From positions 2,884,576 through 2,948,575 of the forward strand of contig OX639991.1 of the NCBI GenBank assembly GCA_951828585.1: a stretch of DNA of 64,000 bases, read 5' to 3'. Position 1 is the stretch's first letter. Every line of letters starts with the position of its first letter. A program made the position numbers and the translations under genes. The notes under the pieces were generated by a model. The model did no database searches, was not told the DNA's origin, and was given only the letters and a program-made list of their open reading frames with translations. The stretch is from Longimicrobiales bacterium (GTDB taxonomy: Bacteria; Gemmatimonadota; Gemmatimonadetes; Longimicrobiales; Gaopeijiaceae). Positions 7,950 to 15,445 of this stretch are shown here, piece after piece.

Positions 7950-10871
7950 TCAGTTTTCGTCCATGATTGCCCGGGAAACGAAGGGTCTCAGGATCCGGTC
8001 CACCGGCGCGGCGCCGAAGGGCTGCAGCTGCGTCCACGCAAAGGCGACGATCTCCTCCGCCGGGTCGATCCAGAAATAGGTGTTCGCCACCCCGGACCAC
8101 CAGTATGTTCCGTCCTCCTGACCCGCCGGCACCGCGAATCCCAGCCCGAAACCCATGCCGGGGAACCCCATTACGGGAAGCAGGTCCTCGGCGAGGTGGT
8201 TGCGGGTCATGAGCTGAACCGTCTCGGACTCGAGGACCCGCACGCCGTCCACTTCGCCGCCGCCCATCAGCATGAGGCAGAAGCGCAGGTAGTCGCTGGC
8301 CGTCGAGACGAGGCCGCCGCCGCCCGACAGCCAGGAGGGTGTCCGGGTGTAGGAGCCTTCGGTCGGGGAATCGCCCATTGTCAGCCCGTCGGGGCCGCGC
8401 GCGTACATGCCCGTGAAGCGATCCTGCCTGTCGGCGGGGACCTGGAACCCCGTGTCGTGCATGCCCAGGGGGCCGAAGATGCGTTCCTGGAAGAAATGGT
8501 CAAGGGTCTGGCCCGACACCACCTCGACGACATGGCCCAGAAGGTCGGTGGAGAGACTGTAGTTCCAGCGGTCGCCGGGGTCGTCGACCATGGGCAGCGA
8601 GGCGAGGATCTCCACGCGCCTTTCCAGGTCGAACCCACCCACCGCGGCCGGTCCGTTCAGGTCGGCGTTGTACATGGAATCGACGGCGCTGGTGCCGAAG
8701 TAGCCGTAGGAGAGCCCCGAAGTGTGCGTCAGGAGGTGCCGTATCAGCATGGGGCGGTCGGGGGTGCGGTGGCGGCCGTTGTCCTGGTAGACCCTGACGT
8801 CGGCGAAGGCGGGGATCACGCTGCTCACCTCGTCGTCCAGCGAAAGCCTGCCCTCCTCGACGAGCATCATGACGGCGGCGCTCGTCACCGGCTTGGTCAT
8901 CGAGTAGATGCGGAAGATGTCGTCGGGCTCGAGGGGATCCTCGTCCTGCACCCGCCATCCCCGCGCGTCCCAGTGCACGATCTCGCCGCGCCGCGCCACC
9001 ATCGTCATGATCCCGGCCGTCACGCCCCGGTCGATCGTCTGCTGCATGGCCGGCCCGATACTGTCGAGGACATTGCCATCGAGGCCGACCTCCTCGGGCG
9101 CCGCGGTAACGAGGACCTCCTGAACCTCCTGGCCGGCTGCCCCGCCCCCCGCGTCCAGCGCGAAGGTCGACACCCGCGGCGCGCCCCCGCCGACGGTCAG
9201 CCCGGCGGCCACGGAAATGTACTGGCGTCCGTCCACCTCGTATGCGACCGGCGAGCCCGCACCCCGTCCCACCTCCGCCGACCACAGTTCCTGCCCCGTG
9301 CGGGCGTCGAGGGCGGCCATCCGGGTTCCCGCGGCCCAGAAGACCAGACTGCCGCCGGTGGTCAGGGTGCCGCCGTGGCCACCGGCAGCGGGTACCCGCC
9401 AGGCCTCACGGTTCTCGGCCGGATCCCAGGCCAGCAGCACGTTGGCCGGCCCCTTCAGCTGCGGGCGTTCGGGACGGTTGGCGTCGCTTCCGCGTGTGGT
9501 ACCGGTATTCCAGCGACCGGCCTGGTAGTCGTATTCGCCGACCCTCTCCCAGTAGTAGTAGTTGTTCGTCGCCGGGAGATAGACCAGGCCGGTCCCCGGG
9601 CTGTAGGACATCGGATGCCAGTTGTGGGCGCCCCGTGGCCCGGGGGCCAGGTACACGCCCTTTCCGGTCATCCCGTAGCGCGCCTCGGGTGTCTCGACCG
9701 GGCGGCCCGACTTCAGGTCGACCGCGGTCGCCCAGGTGAGGTCGTCGGCGAAGGGCTCGGCGGAAATTAGCTCGCCGGTGATCCGGTCGACCACGTAAAA
9801 GAACCCGTTCTTGGGAGCCTGGACGATGACCTGCCGCTTGCGGCCGCCGATCTCCAGGTCGAGCAGTATGAGCGGCTGGGTGGCGGTAAAGTCCCAGTCG
9901 TCGCCGGGCGTGGTCTGGTAGTACCACACCATCGAGCCGTCCTCGGGGTCTAGCGCCATGATGGATGACAGGTAGAGGTTGTCGCCGCCGTCGGGGCTGC
10001 GGTGGTCGCGGTTCCAGGGGGACCCGTTGCCGGTGCCGATGTAGAGCAGTCCCGCCTCTTCGTCGACCGCCATGGCGTCCCATACCGTCCCGCCCCCGCC
10101 CGCCGTCCACCACTCGCCGGTCCAGGTATCGGCGGCCGCGCGCATGGCCTCGTCCTCGAAGCCGTCGGCGGGGTTGCCGGGCACCGTGTAGGTGCGCCAG
10201 AGCTGCCTCCCGGTCTCGGCGTCGTAGGCGGTCACGTAGCCGCGCACGCCGTACTCCGCGCCGCCGTTGCCGATCACGACCGCGTCGTGCACGATGCGGG
10301 GCGCCCCGGTGATCGAGTAGTCGGTGCCCGCGGGGGTCGTCTGCACCGTCCAGCGCACCGAGCCGTCCGCGCGGTCCAACGCGACCAGACGGCCGTCCAG
10401 GAGACCCGCGTAGATCAGGTCGCCGTGCATTGCAACGCCCCGGTTGACGTCGCCGCAGCAGGTGCGCGGGCCGCCCTGTTCCTCGTGGGGGATGGCCGGG
10501 TCCCAGCGCCAGATCTCCTCGCCGGTGGCCGCGTCGAGCGCGAAGACGAAGGAGAAGGCGGCGGTGCCGTAGAGGACGCCGTCGACGACCAGGGGGGTGG
10601 TCTCCAGGCGGGCGCCGGTCTTGGGGATCTCCCAGCTCCACGCGAGGCCGAGCCGGTCGACGTTTTCAGCGTTGATCTCGTCCAGGGGGCTGTGGCGGGT
10701 TTCGGCGGCGTCGCGGCCGTGGTGGGGCCAGTGGGCGTCGGCGTTGGCGTGGCGTGCGGCGGCCGGGGCGGTCTGGGGCGCGGTGGTGGCCGGGAGGGTG
10801 GCCATGGCCGCCAGGGTGAGGAACGAAGCCGCCGTTACGAGGTGGCGGTTGACGCTATGCGCGAGTCTCAT
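7950..10871 (-). CDS. PQQ-dependent propeller fused to class C beta-lactamase-type serine hydrolase
   Basis: A single 973-residue frame with two secreted enzyme modules. After a signal peptide (residues 1-40), residues of about 45-590 form a PQQ alcohol dehydrogenase-type propeller: repeated tryptophan-docking units (ALDAATGEEIWRWDP, AYDAETGRQLWRTY), the vicinal Cys pair in GPRTCCGDVNRG, and WDFTATQPLILL. From about residue 591 comes a serine hydrolase of the beta-lactamase/esterase family with SMTK (657-660) as the SxxK nucleophile motif, a YSL at 771-773 in place of YxN, and WSG near 925 where KTG is usual. Quinohaemoproteins normally end in cytochrome c, not a hydrolase. The continuous frame across the joint argues for a real fusion. 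The changed third motif makes lactamase activity unlikely; esterase or peptidase activity is more plausible. Confidence 0.85.
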   Translation of the reverse strand: MRLAHSVNRHLVTAASFLTLAAMATLPATTAPQTAPAAARHANADAHWPHHGRDAAETRHSPLDEINAENVDRLGLAWSWEIPKTGARLETTPLVVDGVLYGTAAFSFVFALDAATGEEIWRWDPAIPHEEQGGPRTCCGDVNRGVAMHGDLIYAGLLDGRLVALDRADGSVRWTVQTTPAGTDYSITGAPRIVHDAVVIGNGGAEYGVRGYVTAYDAETGRQLWRTYTVPGNPADGFEDEAMRAAADTWTGEWWTAGGGGTVWDAMAVDEEAGLLYIGTGNGSPWNRDHRSPDGGDNLYLSSIMALDPEDGSMVWYYQTTPGDDWDFTATQPLILLDLEIGGRKRQVIVQAPKNGFFYVVDRITGELISAEPFADDLTWATAVDLKSGRPVETPEARYGMTGKGVYLAPGPRGAHNWHPMSYSPGTGLVYLPATNNYYYWERVGEYDYQAGRWNTGTTRGSDANRPERPQLKGPANVLLAWDPAENREAWRVPAAGGHGGTLTTGGSLVFWAAGTRMAALDARTGQELWSAEVGRGAGSPVAYEVDGRQYISVAAGLTVGGGAPRVSTFALDAGGGAAGQEVQEVLVTAAPEEVGLDGNVLDSIGPAMQQTIDRGVTAGIMTMVARRGEIVHWDARGWRVQDEDPLEPDDIFRIYSMTKPVTSAAVMMLVEEGRLSLDDEVSSVIPAFADVRVYQDNGRHRTPDRPMLIRHLLTHTSGLSYGYFGTSAVDSMYNADLNGPAAVGGFDLERRVEILASLPMVDDPGDRWNYSLSTDLLGHVVEVVSGQTLDHFFQERIFGPLGMHDTGFQVPADRQDRFTGMYARGPDGLTMGDSPTEGSYTRTPSWLSGGGGLVSTASDYLRFCLMLMGGGEVDGVRVLESETVQLMTRNHLAEDLLPVMGFPGMGFGLGFAVPAGQEDGTYWWSGVANTYFWIDPAEEIVAFAWTQLQPFGAAPVDRILRPFVSRAIMDEN

Positions 10872-11069
10872 GCAGGGTGGTCCGGTCGAGGGTTGTGGGG
10901 TGGTGGGGGGTGGTCGCCCCTGCCGACAAGATGGCCGCGCACAGGCTTTTTCGCGACCGTGCCGAGCGTGGACGGGGTCGCTGGCTTAGCTTGTGACCGA
11001 TTCGGGGGCGCACCGGCCCGGTCCGGCGGACCCCCTGCGATGGTCTGCGGAGTCACTCGAACGAGAGAG

Positions 11070-11735
11070 ATGAGAGCCACGACGGGAATGAGCTGGCGAG
11101 CGACGGAAGAACCCCTGCCAGGGGATGGGCGGTTCGCCGCGCGGCCTGGTCCGGCAGCCCGTGGGGGATGTGCCGGTCGGGCACGTCGCCGCCCCCGTTG
11201 TTCCCTCGGACTTACCCACGGGCTCCATGCGGTTCCACGCTGGGCGTTCCTGCTGGCCCTCCCCGCCTGCGCCCCCGACGCCTCCGAATCCCTCCCCTTC
11301 GACGCCGTGGCCGATGGTCGCCAGCTCATGGTCTCGGTGATCGAGCCCGCCGCCGAGGTGTACTGGGACGCGGTGGGCGTGATCATGGACCTGGAGGGCA
11401 CGCATGAGATCGAGCCGCGGAGCGACGAGGAGTGGGAGGCGGTCGAGAACGCGGCCTGGGTGCTCGCCGAATCGGGCAACCTGCTGCTGATGGAGGACCG
11501 CGCGCAGGGCAGGGAACACTGGATCGCGATGTCACGTGCGATGATTGAGGTGGGGCGGCGCGCGGTGGACGCGGCCGTGGCGAAGGACCCCCAGGCCGTC
11601 TTCGACGTAGGGGCCGAGGTGTACTTCGTGTGTGTGGGGTGTCACGCGGCGTACGCGGCGGAGACCATCCGCCCGAGCGACGTGGCCGACTCCGCCGCCG
11701 AGGCCAACGCCAACCGGCCCCCGGGCCACCCGTGA
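11070..11735 (+). CDS. Secreted c-type haem protein, cytochrome c'-like
   Basis: The protein ends with a covalent haem site, FVCVGCHAAYAAETI, about 40 residues from the C-terminus. Before it come amphipathic helices (ADGRQLMVSVIEPAAEVYWD, REHWIAMSRAMIEVGRRAVD). A helical bundle with a C-terminal CxxCH is the cytochrome c' layout. The start is doubtful. ATG 11070 gives 221 residues, but the hydrophobic signal WAFLLALPAC then lies about 55 residues in. Either the N-terminus is atypical or an early frame change hides the true start (an ATG in another frame lies at 11227). Its stop overlaps the GTG of the next gene, so the two are probably translated together. It may exchange electrons with the two DUF6644 membrane proteins. 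Confidence 0.65.
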   Translation: MRATTGMSWRATEEPLPGDGRFAARPGPAARGGCAGRARRRPRCSLGLTHGLHAVPRWAFLLALPACAPDASESLPFDAVADGRQLMVSVIEPAAEVYWDAVGVIMDLEGTHEIEPRSDEEWEAVENAAWVLAESGNLLLMEDRAQGREHWIAMSRAMIEVGRRAVDAAVAKDPQAVFDVGAEVYFVCVGCHAAYAAETIRPSDVADSAAEANANRPPGHP

Positions 11736-12289
11736 TCGAGCGGTTCCTGGGGTGGCTGGGCGAAACGCCGTGGAGCGTCGCGCTCCTCGAGTCGCTCTAC
11801 GCGTGGCCGCTCGTGGAATCCACCCACGTCCTCACCCTCGGCCTCTTTGTCGGCGCCACGATCGTGATGGACCTGCGGCTCACCGGCCTCGCCTTCCGCG
11901 ACGTCCCCGTGCAGGCCTTCACGGGGCGACTCCTGCCCTGGACTCACGCGGGCTTCATCGTCATGACCGTCACGGGTCTGCTCCTTTTGTACTCCCAGCC
12001 GCTCCGCTACTACCACAACGTCTTCTTCCGCGTGAAGGTGCTCGTGATGGTCGTGGCCGGCATCAACGCCTTCGTCTTCCATCGGGGCGCGCACCGCCAC
12101 GCGACCACATGGGGCGCCGATGCCATACCGCCGCGCGCCGCGCGCATCGCCGGAACCGTGTCGCTGGCCGCCTGGGCCCTGGTCGTCGTGACCGGCCGCC
12201 TCATCGCCTATAACTGGTTCGACTGCGACATCCAGCCCCAGCCCGGATGGGTCAACTGGTTGGCCGGCTGCGAAGCCGTCACGGAATAG
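11732..12289 (+). CDS. DUF6644 family integral membrane protein (first copy)
   Basis: A 185-residue membrane protein starting at GTG 11732, overlapping the stop of the haem protein gene (GTGA), which indicates translational coupling. It starts VIERFLGWLGETPWSVALLE and has about five hydrophobic segments, including THVLTLGLFVGATIVMDLRL, FIVMTVTGLLLLYSQ, VKVLVMVVAGINAFVFH and AGTVSLAAWALVVVTGRLIA. Histidines in or beside the helices (ESTHVL, WTHAGF) could bind haem, but that is a guess. DUF6644 has no established function. The neighbouring CxxCH protein suggests a membrane redox role. The next gene is a paralogue. Confidence 0.75.
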   Translation: MIERFLGWLGETPWSVALLESLYAWPLVESTHVLTLGLFVGATIVMDLRLTGLAFRDVPVQAFTGRLLPWTHAGFIVMTVTGLLLLYSQPLRYYHNVFFRVKVLVMVVAGINAFVFHRGAHRHATTWGADAIPPRAARIAGTVSLAAWALVVVTGRLIAYNWFDCDIQPQPGWVNWLAGCEAVTE

Positions 12290-12298
12290 GAACGCCCC

Positions 12299-12769
12299 AT
12301 GCTCGAACCGTTCTTCCGCTGGTGCGAATCGACGCTGATCGGCCAGGCCGTCGCCAACTCGGTGTGGGCCTTCCCCATCCTGGAAGCGGTGCACCTGCTG
12401 GGCCTCTGCCTCCTGGGCGGCGCGCTGCTCGTCGTCGACCTGCGCATGCTCGGCGTCGGCCTAACCGGCCAGTCAGTCTCGCGGCTGGCACGCCACGCCC
12501 GTCCCTGGCTCGTCGCGGCCCTGGTGGTCATGGTCGCGACCGGCATCCCCCTCTTCCTCTCGGAGTCGATCAAGGCCTACTACAACACCTCGTTCTGGGT
12601 GAAGATGGCGACCCTGCCGGTCGCGCTGGGCTTCACCTTCGGCGTGCGCGAACGGGTGGCCCGCAACGAGGGAATGGAGCCCGGTCCGCGCTGCAAAGTG
12701 ATCGGCGCCGTGTCGCTGGCGCTATGGTTCACCGTGGCGGCCGCGGGGCGCTGGATCGGGTTTTCGTGA
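12299..12769 (+). CDS. DUF6644 family integral membrane protein (second copy)
   Basis: A 156-residue paralogue of the preceding protein, nine bases downstream. Shared blocks include the amphipathic start (LEPFFRWCESTLIGQAVANS against IERFLGWLGETPWSVALLES), the EAVHLLGLCLLGGALLVVDL helix matching ESTHVLTLGLFVGATIVMDL, the FWVKMATLPVALGFTF helix, and a closing VSLALWFTVAAAGRWIGF helix. It lacks the short C-terminal extension of the first copy. The pair presumably arose by tandem duplication and may form a heterodimer in the inner membrane. Function unknown. Confidence 0.75.
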   Translation: MLEPFFRWCESTLIGQAVANSVWAFPILEAVHLLGLCLLGGALLVVDLRMLGVGLTGQSVSRLARHARPWLVAALVVMVATGIPLFLSESIKAYYNTSFWVKMATLPVALGFTFGVRERVARNEGMEPGPRCKVIGAVSLALWFTVAAAGRWIGFS

Positions 12770-12783
12770 GGATTCCTGGTCAA

Positions 12784-12849
12784 TCTGGCCAGAAAAGCTA
12801 GCCAGATTTTGGGTCCGTCCGGCCAAGTTGGCTAGAAAAGCTGGCCAGA
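12784..12849. repeat. Nested inverted repeat with matching AAAAG internal loops
   Basis: Between convergent genes. TCTGGCCAG (12784-12792) pairs with CTGGCCAGA (12841-12849), and CTAGCCA (12798-12804) pairs with TGGCTAG (12829-12835). The two stems are separated on each side by AAAAG. The sequence also reads as two diverged copies of GGCYAGAAAAGCTRGCCAGA. It could be a bidirectional terminator or a small mobile repeat. There is no long T-run at either end. Confidence 0.6.
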
Positions 12850-12875
12850 ATCAAGGCTGATGCCAGCAGAATCTG

Positions 12876-13334
12876 CTAGCACCGCCCCTTTTCCTTCCGC
12901 GCCTTCAACAACTCCTCCTCATACGGCGCCCCCGTCCCCGACGACCCCAGAAAGATCTTCGACCCATCCGTAAACGTCACGTCACGCCCGTTGGCCCGCT
13001 TCAGCGAGTGGTCCTTGGCCTGGTAGCCGTCCACGATGATCTCGGTGCCCGGCTCCAGGCAGTCCCTCCTCAACCCCCGCCGCAACAACACGTTCGGCGT
13101 CCCCCCCTCCACCGCCCACACCTCCTTCGCGCCCTCCTCCTTCTCGATCTCCAAGTGGATCCAGGTATGCGGGTTCACCCACTCCAGCTTGACGACCTTG
13201 CCCTGGAGCCGAATCGGCATGTTGCGATCGAATTCCGCCCCAAAGGCGTGGTGCGCGACCACGGGCACGGCGACCACCGCCAGCAGCGCGATGCCCCCAA
13301 ACAGCAGGGTGAGATGCTTCCTGCGCATGATCAT
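12876..13334 (-). CDS. DUF6152 family secreted protein
   Basis: A 152-residue exported protein starting at ATG 13334, preceded by a GGAGG ribosome site and overlapping the stop of the upstream gene by four bases (ATGA). After a signal peptide (LTLLFGGIALLAVVAVPVVA) come the family landmarks HHAFGAEFD, IRLQGKVVKLEWVNPHTWIH and a small beta-barrel-like region up to GSKIFLGSSG. DUF6152 proteins have no proven activity. They are often encoded next to the kind of secreted protein found in the two genes upstream, as here. Likely periplasmic. Confidence 0.8.
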   Translation of the reverse strand: MIMRRKHLTLLFGGIALLAVVAVPVVAHHAFGAEFDRNMPIRLQGKVVKLEWVNPHTWIHLEIEKEEGAKEVWAVEGGTPNVLLRRGLRRDCLEPGTEIIVDGYQAKDHSLKRANGRDVTFTDGSKIFLGSSGTGAPYEEELLKARKEKGRC

Positions 13335-14377
13335 TTGTTCCTCCGTTCTTCCGCCCGGGCGCCCCGGAGCACGTTCTCCAGTGCGTAGTTGCCCTCGTGG
13401 CAGGCGTATTCGTAGACGAGCCCGCCGAGCCGGTTGAAGGGCACCTCGCCGCGCCAGGCCTCCGCCCACCTGAGCGGGTCTTCGACGGTGAATTCGTAGT
13501 GGATCCTGTCCTCGCTGGCCCGGGTGAAGCGTTCGATCACCCGCATCTCCTCCGACGGCGGGATCCCCTGCAGCGACTGGCGTGAATGAATATTGGTCGT
13601 CTCGACCACCAACGTGTCCCCCTCCCAGCGCCCCCACGAGTCCCCCATCCAGGGGCGGATGTGCTTCGGCAGGCGCTTCGGCTCACCCATCCGGATGACC
13701 CGCACGTCGTGCACCATCTCGGTCATGATCATGATGTGATCGGGGGTTTGCACGATCGTGTAGTTGTTGTTGTAGAAGTAGTTCGGCAACATCGGCGGCC
13801 CCCCGTTGGACCCGAACGACATAATGCACCGCTCCGCCAGCGGCCGGTTCTCCGGGTTGTCGAAGGCCCCGACCTCACCCCGGTTGCGCCGCCGCTCCGC
13901 GAACCACTCCCGGGCCTGTTCGCTCAGGGGTGGCAGCTGCCCGTTCTCCGGGGCGACGACGAGTGAGGTGCGCGGTTCGCCGTTGAAGATCGCGACACGG
14001 TCGCCGGAGTCGATGTAGAAGCTGTTGTAGCCGCCGGTCCCGCCCGATGCGGCGTCGAAGCGGGCATCGCCCGTGAACTGTCCGCCCACCGGAGGCGGTC
14101 CCCGGTCGGGGTCGCTGTCGGCGGCGGCGGCCTCCTGGGCGCTCATCACCCCGCTCTCGATCGCCCTGACCTGCTCCCAGGTGAAGACGGGGCCCATGTC
14201 TTCCCCCCAACGTTGGATGGGCGTAATCGTCGCGTTCGACCAGTTGCCCTGGAGGTCGGGGTGACCCGCGGGGGTGCGCGGCACGACCCAGTCGGGATCG
14301 GCCTTCTTCTCCTGGGCGCAGGCAGGATGGGCCAGCCAGGGGCCTCCCACGAATACGGCCATGGCCAGGACACGCAT
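13331..14377 (-). CDS. Conserved secreted protein of unknown function (paralogue 1)
   Basis: A 348-residue protein with a signal peptide (MRVLAMAVFVGGPWLAHPAC) and a mature region opening PRTPAGHPDLQGNWSNATIT. The C-terminal block YTIVQTPDHIMIMTEMVHD, then WMGDSWGRWEGDTLVVETTN and YACHEGNYALENVL, recurs in the next gene upstream, so the two are paralogues of one family that I know only as hypothetical proteins found beside DUF6152. A lipocalin-like or beta-rich fold is plausible but unproven. It is coupled to the DUF6152 gene by a four-base overlap. The frame extends to 14482, but the signal peptide favours ATG 14377. Confidence 0.7.
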   Translation of the reverse strand: MRVLAMAVFVGGPWLAHPACAQEKKADPDWVVPRTPAGHPDLQGNWSNATITPIQRWGEDMGPVFTWEQVRAIESGVMSAQEAAAADSDPDRGPPPVGGQFTGDARFDAASGGTGGYNSFYIDSGDRVAIFNGEPRTSLVVAPENGQLPPLSEQAREWFAERRRNRGEVGAFDNPENRPLAERCIMSFGSNGGPPMLPNYFYNNNYTIVQTPDHIMIMTEMVHDVRVIRMGEPKRLPKHIRPWMGDSWGRWEGDTLVVETTNIHSRQSLQGIPPSEEMRVIERFTRASEDRIHYEFTVEDPLRWAEAWRGEVPFNRLGGLVYEYACHEGNYALENVLRGARAEERRNK

Positions 14378-14450
14378 AAGCGATCCCGCCCGCCGCGGGG
14401 CTCCGCGCTTCGGGCGCCCTGCCGAGGGGGGTCGCGGCCCGGCCGGCCTT

Positions 14451-15398
14451 CTACCGGATCGGATTCTTGCGCAGGTGTCCATACATCAGCTCCTCGACGA
14501 ATTCGACGCACTTGAACTGTCCCAGCCGTGCGTTGGGGTCGATGTTGCGGTAAAGCGGCATCCGGATCGTCCACGGACGCGAAAAGGTCGCGGGATCGTC
14601 GATCTCGGCTTCGTACATGATGTGATCGGGGCTGGTCATCGTGTAGCGCTCGGTGACATGAAGCCCCGCGCTGTGATGGTTGCCGGCACGGTCGAACCAG
14701 GTCTGCCCGTTGAAGCCGTTCACCTCCACCACGAAGGTGTCGCCCTCCCAGCGGCCTACCGACTGTCCCATCCACGCATCGACCTGCGGCGGACCGGGGT
14801 CCTTCAGGTAGATCTCGCGCATGGCGCTCGCGTACTCGTACGCCATGAAGACCTTCGTTTCGCTCTGGAAGATCCGGAAGGGGAAGGGCATGTACGTCGC
14901 GCGCGGCACCCCCGGCAGATAGCACTTGATCTCGGGGTCGCGCTGCAGCCAGTGCTCCCGGTTCTCGTCACGCAACTCGAGCGCCTCGGGCAGGTAGGGG
15001 ATCTCACCCCCCTCGACCACGCCATAGCCAGGTGGGACGGACCCGACCGCCCCCAGCGCGAGCACCTCGTTGGCCGGCACGGGAATAACCGGCCCCGGCT
15101 GCATGGCCAGCGCAGCCCGGGCCGCGTGCGGCTCGATGTCCCAGTGGGCGTTGCCGAGCGCCTGCCATAGCCCGTTCATGTCGGGTTTGCCGGAGTCGGT
15201 GCGGGGGATGTCTCCGCTCTGGGCGGTCGCGCAGAAGGGAAGGGCCGTGGCGAGGAGCGAGAGGACCAGGGTACGGGCGGCGTGGATGGCCACCCCGTTG
15301 ACGATGGAGACCGCGCGTCGCCGCGACACGCCCGCGGAATCGGCGGGAGCAGCCTGTCCGGCCCACCCCGAAGCGCTGTTCATGAATGCAGTACTCAT
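14451..15398 (-). CDS. Conserved secreted protein of unknown function (paralogue 2)
   Basis: A 315-residue exported protein starting at ATG 15398 or ATG 15383. A basic region (SRRRAVSIVNGVAIH) precedes a hydrophobic signal segment (TLVLSLLATALPFCATAQ). The mature part begins DIPRTDSGKPDMNGLWQALG and contains WMGQSVGRWEGDTFVVEVNG and MTSPDHIMYEAEIDDP, matching the downstream paralogue. Conserved acidic and tryptophan residues suggest a ligand-binding barrel, but no catalytic motif is recognisable. It lies between the cytochrome-PQQ dehydrogenase and its paralogue on one strand with gaps under 80 bases, so a common transcript is likely. Confidence 0.68.
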   Translation of the reverse strand: MSTAFMNSASGWAGQAAPADSAGVSRRRAVSIVNGVAIHAARTLVLSLLATALPFCATAQSGDIPRTDSGKPDMNGLWQALGNAHWDIEPHAARAALAMQPGPVIPVPANEVLALGAVGSVPPGYGVVEGGEIPYLPEALELRDENREHWLQRDPEIKCYLPGVPRATYMPFPFRIFQSETKVFMAYEYASAMREIYLKDPGPPQVDAWMGQSVGRWEGDTFVVEVNGFNGQTWFDRAGNHHSAGLHVTERYTMTSPDHIMYEAEIDDPATFSRPWTIRMPLYRNIDPNARLGQFKCVEFVEELMYGHLRKNPIR

Positions 15399-15445
15399 GC
15401 GTGACAATCTGTTGAAGCCCTGCGCCGGAGGCCAGCCGAAACCCG

